Source: Psychrobacter coccoides | GTDB taxonomy: Bacteria > Pseudomonadota > Gammaproteobacteria > Pseudomonadales > Moraxellaceae | DNA length: 64,000 bases | Assembly: GCF_017498085.1 (NCBI RefSeq) | Contig: NZ_JAGBKM010000005.1 | Span: 62,001-126,000 of the forward strand | Direction of reading: 5' to 3' | Shown: one piece after another, positions 45,388 through 54,510 of the stretch | How the letters are laid out: every line of letters begins with the position of its first letter | How positions within the stretch are numbered: position 1 is the stretch's first letter | Position numbers and translations under genes: made by a program | Notes under the pieces: model-generated | What the model saw: the letters and a program-made list of their open reading frames with translations, nothing else | Databases searched by the model: none | Told to the model about the DNA's origin: nothing

Positions 45388-46683
45388 ATGACTAACCACG
45401 CTATTTATACATTATGTATCATTATGGCGACAGCACTGCTGGCGTACGTGGTGCTGTGGTCATGCCTACAGACATTCAATGCCAACCCTAGTACCCGCTT
45501 TATGCGTATCTGGCCAAAGCTTGGCTTGTATTACGCTGCTTATACCATGCCATTTTGGGCGTTATTACTGCTGGTTGGCTGGACACAAGACTTAACGCCG
45601 CTGCTAAGCGGGCTGTCGGTGTCCGTTGTGTTGATGGCGCTGATAGCCATGGGGTTGTATTTTTATGCCGTCATTGTGCAGCCAAATCGCTTGCGATTGC
45701 ACCATCAAACCATTGATATCAGTCTACAATCACCACTTAGCATAGCGGTGTTGGCTGATTTACGTATTGGCTTATATAGCGGTAAACCCAGACATATCAG
45801 AAAGCTTGTCACGACCATTAACGAGCTGTCTGTAGATGCGGTATTGATTACCGGTGATTGGCTGTATTATCCAGGCGCTGACTTAGTAGGGCAGTTGATG
45901 CTATTTAAAGGCGTTAATAAGCCTGTTTATACCGTCATGAGCACCTCGGATTTGCGCTATCAGTCTCTCAATACCACCAAGCAAGGGCAACCACTACTAG
46001 AAGATACTTTGGCGGCAGCGTTTGATGTGCTTGATATCACCTATATCGGTCAGCAGTATCGATTACTACCACAATCAGCTCAGCGACACAAAAATAACAC
46101 GCTCAGACCACAAGTACAGAGTAACGACAGCCCGTCGCATGTGGCGATGCTGTGTGGTTGGCAAGATCTACCACAACCAAGCGCTCAAGGCGCTCATCTG
46201 TCTGCTAAAAACGCCGTGCACTCTGCAAAACAAATGACTACTCACGCTAACGGCGTAACTTCAGAATGCATGACGAATCAGCAACAGGCTAACCAAGCAA
46301 ACCATGCGAAGCGTGGTGTGAGCATTGTCGCTGATAAGGCGGCGCTCTGTACGGAGATTGGAAACGCCACCCTACCCGTGATTATTCTGGCCTCAAGGTT
46401 TGATAGTATTACCGACTTGCCGAGCACGTTACAGCCAAGACCACTGCTGATCACCGGTGCAGCCAAGCCAGTGTCGCCAAGCCATTTGCCCAGACAAGCT
46501 GAAGGGGCAGCTAACGATAAAGCCCGTGCAGCCGTGACGCTTATGTCCAAGACCGCTTTCGATAATAAATGCGGCGTCTATCAGCACAGTAATGCACAGG
46601 TCTTTATCAGTAGCGGTATTGGTACTCGAGGGCTGCCGTTTCGTATTCGTAGGCCTACTATTGATGTGTTGACGATTCGTTAA
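45388..46683 (+). CDS. Membrane-anchored metallophosphoesterase homologue lacking metal ligands
   Basis: A 431-residue protein with three N-terminal membrane helices (about residues 5-115), then a domain that tracks the YkuE/YaeI-type phosphoesterases: AVLADLRIG where DLHxG is expected, VLITGDWLYYPG (GD kept), VYTVMSTSDLRY where GNHD is expected, LLITGAAKP where the GHTH motif is expected, and the family ending ISSGIGTRGLPFRIRRP. Four of the five ligand motifs are altered. A long Gln/Asn/Ala/His-rich insertion (about 225-305) breaks the middle. It is probably inactive as a phosphoesterase. Start taken at 45388; a start 14 codons earlier is possible. Confidence 0.7.
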   Translation: MTNHAIYTLCIIMATALLAYVVLWSCLQTFNANPSTRFMRIWPKLGLYYAAYTMPFWALLLLVGWTQDLTPLLSGLSVSVVLMALIAMGLYFYAVIVQPNRLRLHHQTIDISLQSPLSIAVLADLRIGLYSGKPRHIRKLVTTINELSVDAVLITGDWLYYPGADLVGQLMLFKGVNKPVYTVMSTSDLRYQSLNTTKQGQPLLEDTLAAAFDVLDITYIGQQYRLLPQSAQRHKNNTLRPQVQSNDSPSHVAMLCGWQDLPQPSAQGAHLSAKNAVHSAKQMTTHANGVTSECMTNQQQANQANHAKRGVSIVADKAALCTEIGNATLPVIILASRFDSITDLPSTLQPRPLLITGAAKPVSPSHLPRQAEGAANDKARAAVTLMSKTAFDNKCGVYQHSNAQVFISSGIGTRGLPFRIRRPTIDVLTIR

Positions 46684-47050
46684 TAGGGCATAAATTTTTT
46701 TATTAACATACCCTAAGTAGGCTAAACTGAGCCATAAAGCGGGTACCAAAATAAAATCCATACCCCAGTGAAAGTTGTTAGTGAGCCTACAAATCAAAAT
46801 ATGCTACACTAACGGTCATTTATTGCAGTGAACCTTATCCTCTGCTGTGGCGATATTTATTTATGCCTATCAAGACTTATTTTTGTAAAACCTATAAAAA
46901 TAAGTACAAGGCTCAAATCAATGTTCGGTCAGCAGTATGAATATAAAGCAAGCGTATCCTATAGTACTGTAAAATGAACGATAGCGCTTGCAAACGACCT
47001 ATCATGTGATAGCTTTAATAAAAGCTAGAATAATCCAGTAAGGCAAAGTT
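46684..47050. other. Spacer upstream of dapA
   Basis: About 365 bases without a gene. TGCTACACTAAC at 46802 matches the same string upstream of mazG (4627) and could be an extended -10. No riboswitch of the lysine type was recognised. Confidence 0.4.
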
Positions 47051-47956
47051 ATGAGTACAGCATACGACGATATCAAAACCCGACTACAAGGCTCTATGGT
47101 GGCCTTGGTAACGCCCATGCATCCTGACGGAGCGGTCGATTATAAACGTCTGGCAGACCTCATAGACTGGCAAATCGAGCAAGGCACTCATTGTCTCGTA
47201 GCGGTTGGTACGACTGGTGAGTCGGCCACCTTATCGATGCAAGAGCACAGCGAGGTGATTCGCTATTTTGTGCAGCATGTCAAAGGCCGTGTGCCTGTCA
47301 TTGCAGGTACTGGCGCAAACAACACCCTTGAGGCCATTAAGTTGACTCAAGATGCTAAAGACGCTGGCGCTGATTGTGCGCTGCTGGTAGCACCTTATTA
47401 TAATAAGCCACCACAAGAAGGCTTATTTCAGCATTATAAAGCTGTCGCTGAAGCCGTTGATATGCCACAAATGCTCTACAACGTACCAGGCCGTACCGTG
47501 GTGGATATCGCCCAAGAAACTGTCGAGCGCTTGGCTGATATCGAGAACATCGTCGCCATCAAAGATGCCACAGGTTCTGTCGGCCGCGGCGAGCAGTTGA
47601 TCAAAGCCGTTGGCGATAGAATCGTGGTGTTGTCTGGCGATGATGGGACAGCGCTTGACCTGATGAAAGTCGGTGGTAGCGGTAATATTTCAGTCACAGC
47701 CAACGTAGCACCTAAAGCCATGAGTGAGACCTTTACGGCGGCTTTACGTGGTGACTTTGCAGCTGCTGATAGCGCTCATGATGTGGTTAAGCATTTGCAC
47801 CGTGATTTGTTTATCGAATCCAGCCCAATTCCTGCTAAATATGCCTTATATAAGATGGGCATGATAGACAAGGGCATTCGTTTACCCTTGGTATGGCTTG
47901 CAGACAAACATCATGACACCATCGACCAAGCATTGGTACGGGCAAATTTACTATAA
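47051..47956 (+). CDS. dapA: 4-hydroxy-tetrahydrodipicolinate synthase
   Basis: Condenses pyruvate with aspartate semialdehyde, the first step of the lysine/diaminopimelate branch. It has 301 residues. Motifs: GSMVALVTPMHPDGAVDY, GTTGESATLSMQEH, APYYNKPPQEGLFQHY, the catalytic Tyr of YNVPGRT and the Schiff-base Lys171 in VAIKDATGS, then SGDDGTALDLM. It heads a dapA-lipoprotein-purC trio, the same order as dapA-bamC-purC in E. coli. Confidence 0.97.
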   Translation: MSTAYDDIKTRLQGSMVALVTPMHPDGAVDYKRLADLIDWQIEQGTHCLVAVGTTGESATLSMQEHSEVIRYFVQHVKGRVPVIAGTGANNTLEAIKLTQDAKDAGADCALLVAPYYNKPPQEGLFQHYKAVAEAVDMPQMLYNVPGRTVVDIAQETVERLADIENIVAIKDATGSVGRGEQLIKAVGDRIVVLSGDDGTALDLMKVGGSGNISVTANVAPKAMSETFTAALRGDFAAADSAHDVVKHLHRDLFIESSPIPAKYALYKMGMIDKGIRLPLVWLADKHHDTIDQALVRANLL

Positions 47957-48049
47957 AATCTGGCTAGAAGACGCCCTTATAGATGCTGACTTGATTCATC
48001 GTTAGCGCAGTATCTATATAGGCACCGATTGCTAACTCTGAGAGAGCAT

Positions 48050-48373
48050 ATGATGAAGACATCATTAATGACATCAAAAACTTTTACTGCGTTATTTGCC
48101 TTGGCTCTAGGCAGTACCTTAGTACTGAGCGGTTGCCAAACGGCCAAAGGCGTACTGGGTAAACGTGATAATGGGAGCCTGACATATCAACAAAGTAAAA
48201 AGTTGCCACCATTAGAGTTGCCTGCATCACAACAGGCCGCTCCGTTTGTACCCTTGTATCCCACCCCAAATCTGGGCGAAAATACTTTACAGCTACAAAA
48301 TGAGTCAGGTAAGCAGTACCGACTGCCAAAACCTGAACGAGCGGTGCCAGTGACGTCATCGTCAGCTCAATAA
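48050..48373 (+). CDS. Short BamC-like lipoprotein between dapA and purC
   Basis: A 107-residue protein with a lipoprotein signal peptide and lipobox VLSGC (Cys near residue 29). The mature 80 residues are Pro-, Gln- and Leu-rich and look extended ([21 protein letters not shown]). In E. coli the gene at this place is bamC, whose N-terminal unstructured region lies along BamD and is followed by two helix-grip domains; those domains are absent here. Assignment rests on position and the style of the N-terminal segment, not on strong similarity. Start at 48050 after GAGAG; the next codon is also ATG. Confidence 0.65.
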   Translation: MMKTSLMTSKTFTALFALALGSTLVLSGCQTAKGVLGKRDNGSLTYQQSKKLPPLELPASQQAAPFVPLYPTPNLGENTLQLQNESGKQYRLPKPERAVPVTSSSAQ

Positions 48374-48473
48374 GTTTTACATTCCATCCAGACCGCTTGT
48401 TAAGCGGTCTTTGCTGCTTATTTATTACATAAGCTTGAACGACATCAGCCTTGAACGAACAGGAACTCCCATA

Positions 48474-49187
48474 ATGCAAAAGCAACAACTGCTGTATAAA
48501 GGCAAAGCCAAGTCTGTTTATGAAACAGAGGATAACGATCTTTTAATCTTACATTTCCGTGACGATACCTCAGCGCTTGATGGTAAGCGTATTGAGCAAT
48601 TGGCACGCAAGGGTGTGGTTAACAACCGTTTTAACGCTTTTATCATGCAAAAGCTGGCCGACGCTGGCATCGAGACCCATTTTGAAAAGCAGCTGTCTGA
48701 TGATGAAGTATTGGTTAAGCGTTTGGATATGATTCCTGTAGAGTGTGTGATACGTAACTTTGCAGCGGGGAGTTTGGTTCGCCGTCTAGGGCTAGAAGAA
48801 GGCCAAGCATTAACGCCGCCGACCTATGAGCTGTTTTATAAGGACGATGCGCTGGGTGATCCTATGGTCAATGAGTCTCTATCCGTCACTTTGGGCTGGG
48901 CAACCGAAGCACAGCTGACCAAAATGCAAGAGCTGACTTATCAAGTCAACGATGTCTTGAAAGCGCTGTTTGATGCGGGCGACTTAATCTTAGTAGACTT
49001 TAAGCTCGAGTTTGGTGTGTTCCATGATCGTATCGTCTTGGGTGATGAGTTCTCACCAGATGGCTGCCGTATTTGGGACAAAACCACGAAGAAAAAACTG
49101 GATAAAGACCGCTTCCGTCAGTCGCTTGGTGATGTGATTGAAGGGTATGAAGAAGTCGCTCAGCGTATTGGGGTTCCTCTGAGCTAA
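48474..49187 (+). CDS. purC: SAICAR synthase
   Basis: Purine pathway enzyme joining CAIR and aspartate with ATP. The start at 48474 ([20 protein letters not shown]) has AGGAA 8 bases upstream and gives 237 residues, the normal length; the frame back to 48411 is not used. Motifs: [44 protein letters not shown] and [15 protein letters not shown] strong terminator follows. Confidence 0.97.
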   Translation: MQKQQLLYKGKAKSVYETEDNDLLILHFRDDTSALDGKRIEQLARKGVVNNRFNAFIMQKLADAGIETHFEKQLSDDEVLVKRLDMIPVECVIRNFAAGSLVRRLGLEEGQALTPPTYELFYKDDALGDPMVNESLSVTLGWATEAQLTKMQELTYQVNDVLKALFDAGDLILVDFKLEFGVFHDRIVLGDEFSPDGCRIWDKTTKKKLDKDRFRQSLGDVIEGYEEVAQRIGVPLS

Positions 49188-49211
49188 TCTATATCTTAAG
49201 TTTTATTCGAT

Positions 49212-49240
49212 AAAACTGAGCTTTAAGCTCAGTTTTTTTT
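49212..49240 (+). terminator. Terminator after purC
   Basis: Stem aaactgagct / agctcagttt with a 3-base loop and a run of T. Confidence 0.92.
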
Positions 49241-49328
49241 ATAAAATGTGCACGATACAATCAATCTATTGTTTCTACAATAAGGCTTGTTTGTCCCATC
49301 AGGCTAACGAGAACCCAGGTCTAAACTT

Positions 49329-49952
49329 ATGCCAAATACTGTGCTAGCGCCAATATGGTTTACTCGTCCAACTTGTGTGGTCGCTGCTGACTTGATCGGT
49401 AAAGTGCTGTGTAGTACGGTGACAGATAGTGATGGTCAACAAAAAACCTTACGCATGCGTATCTCTGAAACCGAAAGCTATATCGGTGCGGCCGATGGCT
49501 CGGTGCAGGTGCACCTTGGACGCAAAAAAGACAAATCTGAGATTATGTATCAGCCCGGTGGGGTGTTTTATATCTACCTAACCTATGGCGTACACCATAT
49601 GCTCAACTTAGTGAGCGGGCCCGCAGAGTCACCTGAATCAGTGCTAATACGTGCAGGGTTTTTGACCGCTGATAGTGAGCGTTTGATTGACGAGCAGTCG
49701 CTTGAAGCAGCTAAGCAGTTTACCCATCCTAAGCAGTTTTCAGGTCCTGGTAAGCTGAGCAAGCGTTTACAGATTGATCGCCGGTTATATGGTCAGCCTA
49801 TCGCACCAGAGTCAGGCGTTTGGATCGAAGATGATGGCTGTCAGCCTCCTGTATCACTGCGCCCACGTATCGGTATTGACTCTGCAGGTGAAGCTGCAGA
49901 CTGGCTGCTACGCTATGTATGGACGGGGCATCCTTCTTTATCGAAAAAATAG
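49329..49952 (+). CDS. 3-methyladenine DNA glycosylase (AAG/MPG family)
   Basis: Base-excision repair enzyme removing alkylated and deaminated purines. 207 residues of the vertebrate AAG-type fold: AADLIGKVLC, the catalytic-Glu strand ISETESYIGAADGS, MYQPGGVFYIYLTYGVHHMLNLV, SVLIRAGF and SGPGKLSKRLQID. The AxxHxxxGR segment is present in altered form (VQVHLGRKKDKSEIM). Free-standing between the purC terminator and the NIF3-like gene 53 bases on. Confidence 0.92.
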   Translation: MPNTVLAPIWFTRPTCVVAADLIGKVLCSTVTDSDGQQKTLRMRISETESYIGAADGSVQVHLGRKKDKSEIMYQPGGVFYIYLTYGVHHMLNLVSGPAESPESVLIRAGFLTADSERLIDEQSLEAAKQFTHPKQFSGPGKLSKRLQIDRRLYGQPIAPESGVWIEDDGCQPPVSLRPRIGIDSAGEAADWLLRYVWTGHPSLSKK

Positions 49953-50005
49953 CAGTTTCTATCATTTTTCGATCTTATGCTAACGGTATGATATGAGGGC
50001 AATCT

Positions 50006-50317
50006 ATGTATAAACTGACTGTTTTTATTCCTGAAGAAGCCTTAGAGCAAGTTAAGTCGGCACTGTTTGCCGCAGGTGCTGGCACGATTGGTAACTATGA
50101 GGCCTGCTGCTGGCAAGTGCAGGGCGTGGGCCAGTTTAAACCACTGGCAGGTAGCAATCCGCACATTGGTGCGCAAGATAAATTAGAAAAAGTGCCTGAA
50201 TGGCGAGTGGAGATGGTGGTAGCACAAAAAAACATGGCTCAGGTCGTTGAAGCACTAAAGCAAGCGCATCCTTACGAGACGCCTGCCTACGATATTATCG
50301 AAGTGCTAGATTTTTAG
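50006..50317 (+). CDS. YqfO/NIF3-associated small domain protein
   Basis: A 103-residue stand-alone copy of the CutA-like domain found inside YqfO/NIF3 proteins: MYKLTVFIPEEALEQVKSAL, GAGTIGNYEACCWQVQGVGQF, KVPEWRVEMVV and HPYETPAYDIIEV, which are the family's hallmarks. The function is unknown. TATGAGGGCAATCT carries its ribosome site. It converges on the next gene with 12 bases between stop codons. Confidence 0.9.
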   Translation: MYKLTVFIPEEALEQVKSALFAAGAGTIGNYEACCWQVQGVGQFKPLAGSNPHIGAQDKLEKVPEWRVEMVVAQKNMAQVVEALKQAHPYETPAYDIIEVLDF

Positions 50318-50329
50318 AAGGCTGTCGTT

Positions 50330-50701
50330 TTAGTCTTCTTTTATCTTGATGACCTGATAGCTTGGATAGTCTAGATCGATTTTGTAGTCCTCACCACCTC
50401 GAGTGGCTTTGACTTTAATCTTGCTATCGCCCCTTTTGAATTTCACGCTTTTGACACGGTAACCCATGTTACTGACTCTATTGGCGGCTTGCTGTTTGAT
50501 GGCCGGTTGATAGAAGTCTTTATCAATGGTTTTGATGGTTTTTTTGTGCTTTTTGTAGACCTTGCTGTCTTTATAGATGTCTTCATACAGGTCATCGTAA
50601 GCGTTGTAGCCTGGTGCAGTGACACAGCCTGTCGTTATGGTTAATAGTGCTGCTATCACACTGACAGCCGCAGTAGGTTTCAATAAAGTCTTACTTGTCA
50701 T
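50330..50701 (-). CDS. Putative lipoprotein with small PepSY-like domain
   Basis: A 123-residue protein with a lipoprotein signal (lipobox TTGC, Cys near residue 26), a Tyr/Lys/Asp-rich linker, and a C-terminal alpha-beta unit (AANRVSNMGYRVKSVKF, then two strands ending YPSYQVIKIKED) that looks like a single PepSY-like repeat. Function unknown. The ribosome site GGAGAGG is strong, 4 bases before the ATG. Confidence 0.72.
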   Translation of the reverse strand: MTSKTLLKPTAAVSVIAALLTITTGCVTAPGYNAYDDLYEDIYKDSKVYKKHKKTIKTIDKDFYQPAIKQQAANRVSNMGYRVKSVKFKRGDSKIKVKATRGGEDYKIDLDYPSYQVIKIKED

Positions 50702-51533
50702 AAACCTCTCCGATTAGATTAAAAACTGCCTCATAATACTATAAAAAATGGTCAAATAAGCCAGGGTAGGCTTATTTGACCATAGGCATCAAAGGTTTGC
50801 GATGCCAAAAGCTTGATCTCATGTCTGGTTGTGATTAAAGCGTTTGAAATATTTACTTACAAGTACATGATAGAGGTCAAAACTTGATAGTAAGTGTCGT
50901 GAGCGTTAATAAGATGTAAGCAAGGCGGTGGATTGCGTAATCATCCTATACTGTACTGACGTAGTCTTACTGTTTGGTTCTAATAAAGAAAACTTACAGT
51001 CGTTTAGAAGTAAACCTGTTATAAGTTCAAAAGCGCTACGGGTATTTATTTGTCTGGCGTGCTGTACCACCACCGCTCGGTGCTGCGTATAATCAATGCC
51101 AGTGGCAATGGCATAGGGTATGCTGTTTTTATTGAGGACTAACTGTATTTGGTGCGGCATAAAACGGCTATTAACACACTATAAATGCTCTTATATCGAT
51201 AATAAATGTCTCATAATAAAAGATGTGTAAGCATATGCTTACATGCATTGACGTTTATGCGACTTAACAACACAGAGATATATTGGCATTATAGTCACAC
51301 GGCATCAGGGAATGTGACTCAAGGATTGAGTTAACCGTATTAAGGATAATGATTCATTTATTAGCATCAGGATGATAACAATAAATGAAGTAAGGACACA
51401 GACCCTTTGCTGATAACAGCAGTGAATGCTGATAGTCGTAGCAAAAAGAGCAGGATGCTCAATATCACAATATGTTGTCACTTGTGCAAGGATGCATAAA
51501 AAACAATTGTGGTAACTAACATGGACCGTTAAT
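50702..51533. other. Gene-poor region with a perfect 18-bp palindrome
   Basis: About 830 bases between a lipoprotein gene and a free-standing hairpin. One minus-strand frame (50906-51160, 84 codons) has no ribosome site or family resemblance. A perfect 18-bp palindrome lies at 51226-51243, and an imperfect one (gactcaaggattgagtt) near 51314. No protein or RNA gene can be supported. Confidence 0.45.
51226..51243. promoter_or_regulatory. Perfect 18-bp palindrome, possible operator
   Basis: tgtaagcatatgcttaca reads the same on both strands and stands in otherwise non-coding sequence. It could bind a dimeric regulator. The target gene is not apparent. Confidence 0.45.
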
Positions 51534-51573
51534 AATAAAACCGCATAACAATTATTTGCTATGCGGTTTTATT
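51534..51573. terminator. Free-standing terminator-like hairpin
   Basis: 14-bp perfect stem aataaaaccgcata / tatgcggttttatt with a 12-base loop. No plus-strand gene lies immediately upstream, so it may end an unannotated transcript from 51.2-51.5 kb. Confidence 0.6.
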
Positions 51574-51613
51574 GTGTCTGAGTTTTGAAAAATTAAAATG
51601 TAAAAAGACCCAT

Positions 51614-51644
51614 AAAAAAGCCGCATGACTCGCATGCGGCTTTT
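51614..51644 (-). terminator. Terminator of the CsbD-like gene
   Basis: Stem agccgcatg / catgcggct flanked by A and T runs, just downstream of the csbD-like gene on the minus strand. Confidence 0.88.
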
Positions 51645-51679
51645 ATGTTTAAGCTGTCAGGGCTTATTACGAGTGATTC

Positions 51680-51883
51680 TTAGTAGTTGTTTTCACGACG
51701 CCACTCATCCACACGGCGCTCTGCCTCATCTTTAGAGTGACCATAGCGCTCTTGTACTTTACCGACTAGCTTGTCACGGCTACCTTGAATGTGTAATAAA
51801 TCATCATCAGTAAGATCGGCCCACTTTTGTTTGACTGAACCTTTGAGCTGATTCCAATCACCTTTTAGAGTATGTTCATTCAT
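51680..51883 (-). CDS. CsbD-family stress protein
   Basis: A 67-residue highly charged protein: MNEHTLKGDWNQLKGSVKQKW, DLTDDDLLHIQGSRDKLVGK and RYGHSKDEAERRVDEW, the CsbD/YjbJ pattern. Usually induced by general stress; molecular function unknown. AAGGAG stands 7 bases before the ATG. Single gene with its own terminator. Confidence 0.95.
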   Translation of the reverse strand: MNEHTLKGDWNQLKGSVKQKWADLTDDDLLHIQGSRDKLVGKVQERYGHSKDEAERRVDEWRRENNY

Positions 51884-52176
51884 GATTAAACTCCTTCTTT
51901 TAATTATTGCACTTATTATTAATTATCGAGGCAATCTAACAGACTGCCTTTTTGTGTCTTCTTTATACTTCAGTTAAAAGCTATCAATGACAGATAACCA
52001 ACTGATGATTTCTAATATAAAGATAGGGGCTAATAATGTCTGTATGAGCAATGTTTAGAGTGTTGCGCTTTTATAGAGTTCAGCATTTCTATGGTATAAA
52101 GATAAGAGTTATGTATGATGGCGTGTTGGTTTTATCTAGACTAAGTAACCAAAATAAAAGCAACCAAAACAAAAAA

Positions 52177-53499
52177 CTAAACCACGCCAGTAAAATCAAA
52201 ATCAACTGCCGGCCGATCTCCTTGTACAAGTAAACTGAGCGCTTTTGCTGAACCACAAGCATGGGTCCAGCCCAGTGTGCCATGGCCAGTATTGAGCCAC
52301 AGATTATCGAAGCTGGCATCGATATTGGTACTGCCATGACGGACGTGCCCCTGATGCGCACGCCCTATTAAGGGTACGTTTGAAGGCGTCATTGGGCGTA
52401 GCCCTGTCCAGTATTCGACAGAGTTAGCAATGATGCCTTTAGGGAATAACTGCTGCACACGGCGAGTAATGGCCTCACAGCGTACGCTGTTTAGGTCTAG
52501 ATTGTAACCATTAAACTCAGCGGTACCAGCGACTCGTAGCTTATCTCCTAAACGAGAGGTTACCAGCTTAAACTCATCGTCAATAAGGCTCACAAAGGGC
52601 GCCAGATGCGGTGCACGAGGGTTGACTTGATAAGTGGCTGAGTAGCCTTTGGCGGGGAAGATAGGCAGATGAACAGCCAATGGCTTGGTTAAGGCGGCGC
52701 TATAGCTGCCCAATGCCAAGACATAACTGTCTGCGCTAAAGGTTTGCGCATTTTCGCCAGCAGGACGGATAGTCATGCTATGGATATGTGGGTGAGTAGA
52801 ATGGGCGTCAGCGTTTAATGCCAACACCTCGGTATCATATAAAAACTGTACGCCAGCATCAGCGCAGCGCTCAGCTAAGCGCTGGGTAAACAAATGAGCA
52901 TTACCTGACTCATCTTGGCTGGTATAGGTTGCGCCTTTAAGCTTGTGAGCCACAGGGTAGAGGGCTGGTTCAAGACTGACGGCGTTATCAATATCTATAA
53001 TATGACGCTCACAGCCGAGCGCTTGCATACGCTGTGTGGGCACAATGGCAGCATCAAACTCCGCTTGATCGGTGTAAAGGTGCATGATACCACGAGTTTG
53101 TTGCTGGTAATCGATACCAATATCAGCCCGCAGCTGCTGCAAAGCATCTCTAGAATACAGACCGAGACGTACCATTTGCACCAGATTGGCATCGGCTCTG
53201 TCTGTGCGGCACTCTTGCAAAAACTGTAGCGCCCATCTGAGCTGAGCCTTGTCCGCTCGCAGACGATATAGCAGCGGGGCGTCTTCTTTAAACAGCCATT
53301 TCAGCGCTTTTTTCGGTGTCGCCGGGTTGGCCCAAGGGGTCGCATGTGAGACGGATATCTGCCCGCCATTGGCAAATGAGGTTTGCATTCCTGCTGCGGG
53401 CTCACGCTCAATGACAGTCACATCATAGCCTGCTTGCCGAAGATACCAGGCGCTGGTCACGCCCACCACGCCTGCTCCGAGTACCGCAATATGTGTCAT
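52177..53499 (-). CDS. dadA: D-amino acid dehydrogenase
   Basis: FAD-dependent oxidase of D-amino acids (D-alanine first), peripheral to the inner membrane and linked to the respiratory chain. 440 residues: FAD-binding VLGAGVVGVTSAWYL, SFANGGQISVSHATPWA, LALGSYSAALTKPLAV, and the C-terminal YWTGLRPMTPSNVPLIGR and LNTGHGTLGWTHACGSA. No alanine racemase (dadX) or Lrp-type regulator is adjacent in this window. ygfZ lies 64 bases upstream on the same strand. Confidence 0.96.
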   Translation of the reverse strand: MTHIAVLGAGVVGVTSAWYLRQAGYDVTVIEREPAAGMQTSFANGGQISVSHATPWANPATPKKALKWLFKEDAPLLYRLRADKAQLRWALQFLQECRTDRADANLVQMVRLGLYSRDALQQLRADIGIDYQQQTRGIMHLYTDQAEFDAAIVPTQRMQALGCERHIIDIDNAVSLEPALYPVAHKLKGATYTSQDESGNAHLFTQRLAERCADAGVQFLYDTEVLALNADAHSTHPHIHSMTIRPAGENAQTFSADSYVLALGSYSAALTKPLAVHLPIFPAKGYSATYQVNPRAPHLAPFVSLIDDEFKLVTSRLGDKLRVAGTAEFNGYNLDLNSVRCEAITRRVQQLFPKGIIANSVEYWTGLRPMTPSNVPLIGRAHQGHVRHGSTNIDASFDNLWLNTGHGTLGWTHACGSAKALSLLVQGDRPAVDFDFTGVV

Positions 53500-53563
53500 G
53501 AGTAAAATCTCTTAGTGACTGTATGAGCTGCTTATCTGACGCTTCGCTGTAGATTGAGCACAG

Positions 53564-54304
53564 TTATTGAGGGCGTGCCACATCAGCCTGCAACGCTTCT
53601 GGTAACTCTAATAGCGTCAGGTCGCTATCATCGAGATGTGCTGGGCGTGCGACGACTAAAGCCTCAAACCCTTCGTCAGTTTCAATGGCATTGACCACTT
53701 GGATTTTATCAAGTTTATCACCTGCAGCTGGGACCTCACCTGTGCCTTTTACGTAATGTAAAAACGCTTTCGGTGCCGCTTTAAAGTAGATGCGAGCGAT
53801 GACCTCTTGGCCCAAATAGCAGCCTTTGTCATAGTCCATACCGCCACGCTGATGCAACCGCAGCTCTTGCGGCTGAAACTGACCTTGAGTGTCGGCGACA
53901 ATCCAGTAATTACCGATGGCAATACTACGCTGCGTCCAAGCTTGAGTATCCTCTGCCGTATTGTGCTCATCTTTATGACTGAAGGTCGGTTCATCGCCGA
54001 TGACACAAGGATAAATCGGTATTGGAGCACTGGTTTCAAACTTGGAAAATGCGCCGAATTTCTTTAAATGGGCGTGTAAAGAGTCTGCACAGTCAGCACT
54101 GATGACAACCTCAAAGTGGTTTTCGTCCTGTTTTTTTATCCAAAGTCCAAACTCAATACGGCCTTTTAGATTGCTTAGTGCCGTTGCTTGATAGCTAAGC
54201 CCGAGTTTGGTGACGTCGACGGTGAGCTGACCTTGTAAAAACTTTTCGGCATCTTCGCCTTCGATGGTGACTTGTGCAAACTGCGGCAGTACTGCATGGC
54301 TCAT
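53564..54304 (-). CDS. ygfZ: YgfZ-type folate-binding protein
   Basis: GcvT-like protein that supports maturation or repair of some iron-sulfur enzymes with tetrahydrofolate. 246 residues; N-terminal QVTIEGEDAEKFLQGQLTVDV and LKGRIEFGLWI, and the signature with the conserved Cys, DYDKGCYLGQEVIAR, followed by KAFLHYVKG. ATG at 54304 after AAGGACAAT. Same direction as dadA, so the pair may be co-transcribed. Confidence 0.93.
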   Translation of the reverse strand: MSHAVLPQFAQVTIEGEDAEKFLQGQLTVDVTKLGLSYQATALSNLKGRIEFGLWIKKQDENHFEVVISADCADSLHAHLKKFGAFSKFETSAPIPIYPCVIGDEPTFSHKDEHNTAEDTQAWTQRSIAIGNYWIVADTQGQFQPQELRLHQRGGMDYDKGCYLGQEVIARIYFKAAPKAFLHYVKGTGEVPAAGDKLDKIQVVNAIETDEGFEALVVARPAHLDDSDLTLLELPEALQADVARPQ

Positions 54305-54436
54305 GATTATTGTCCTTAAACTTGTTATATCGAAGATTAAATCCTACAAAGCAGGGTAACACAAAAAACAAGCGCATAAAAAACGCTATACCTGTGCTGT
54401 AGATTGGGCGCAGCGCCTACATTTCAAGCGTGTAGA

Positions 54437-54466
54437 TTGGTTAAAGTCAGTGACTTGGGGTACAAT
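54437..54466 (+). promoter_or_regulatory. Candidate sigma-70 promoter of yjdM
   Basis: TTGGTT (54437-54442) and TACAAT (54461-54466), spacing 18, ending 44 bases before the ATG. Just upstream is a small palindrome gggcgcagcgcc. Confidence 0.5.
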
Positions 54467-54510
54467 GAGGATCTATTACCCCCTTTATTTTAACGGCTGC
54501 CGAGGAAATC

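Noticed and set aside
46802-47050. Possible lysine riboswitch before dapA
   Set aside because: No conserved five-way-junction motifs or terminator-antiterminator arrangement could be recognised.
50906-51160. 84-codon minus-strand open frame in the gene-poor region
   Set aside because: No ribosome site, no recognisable family, ordinary composition; likely chance.
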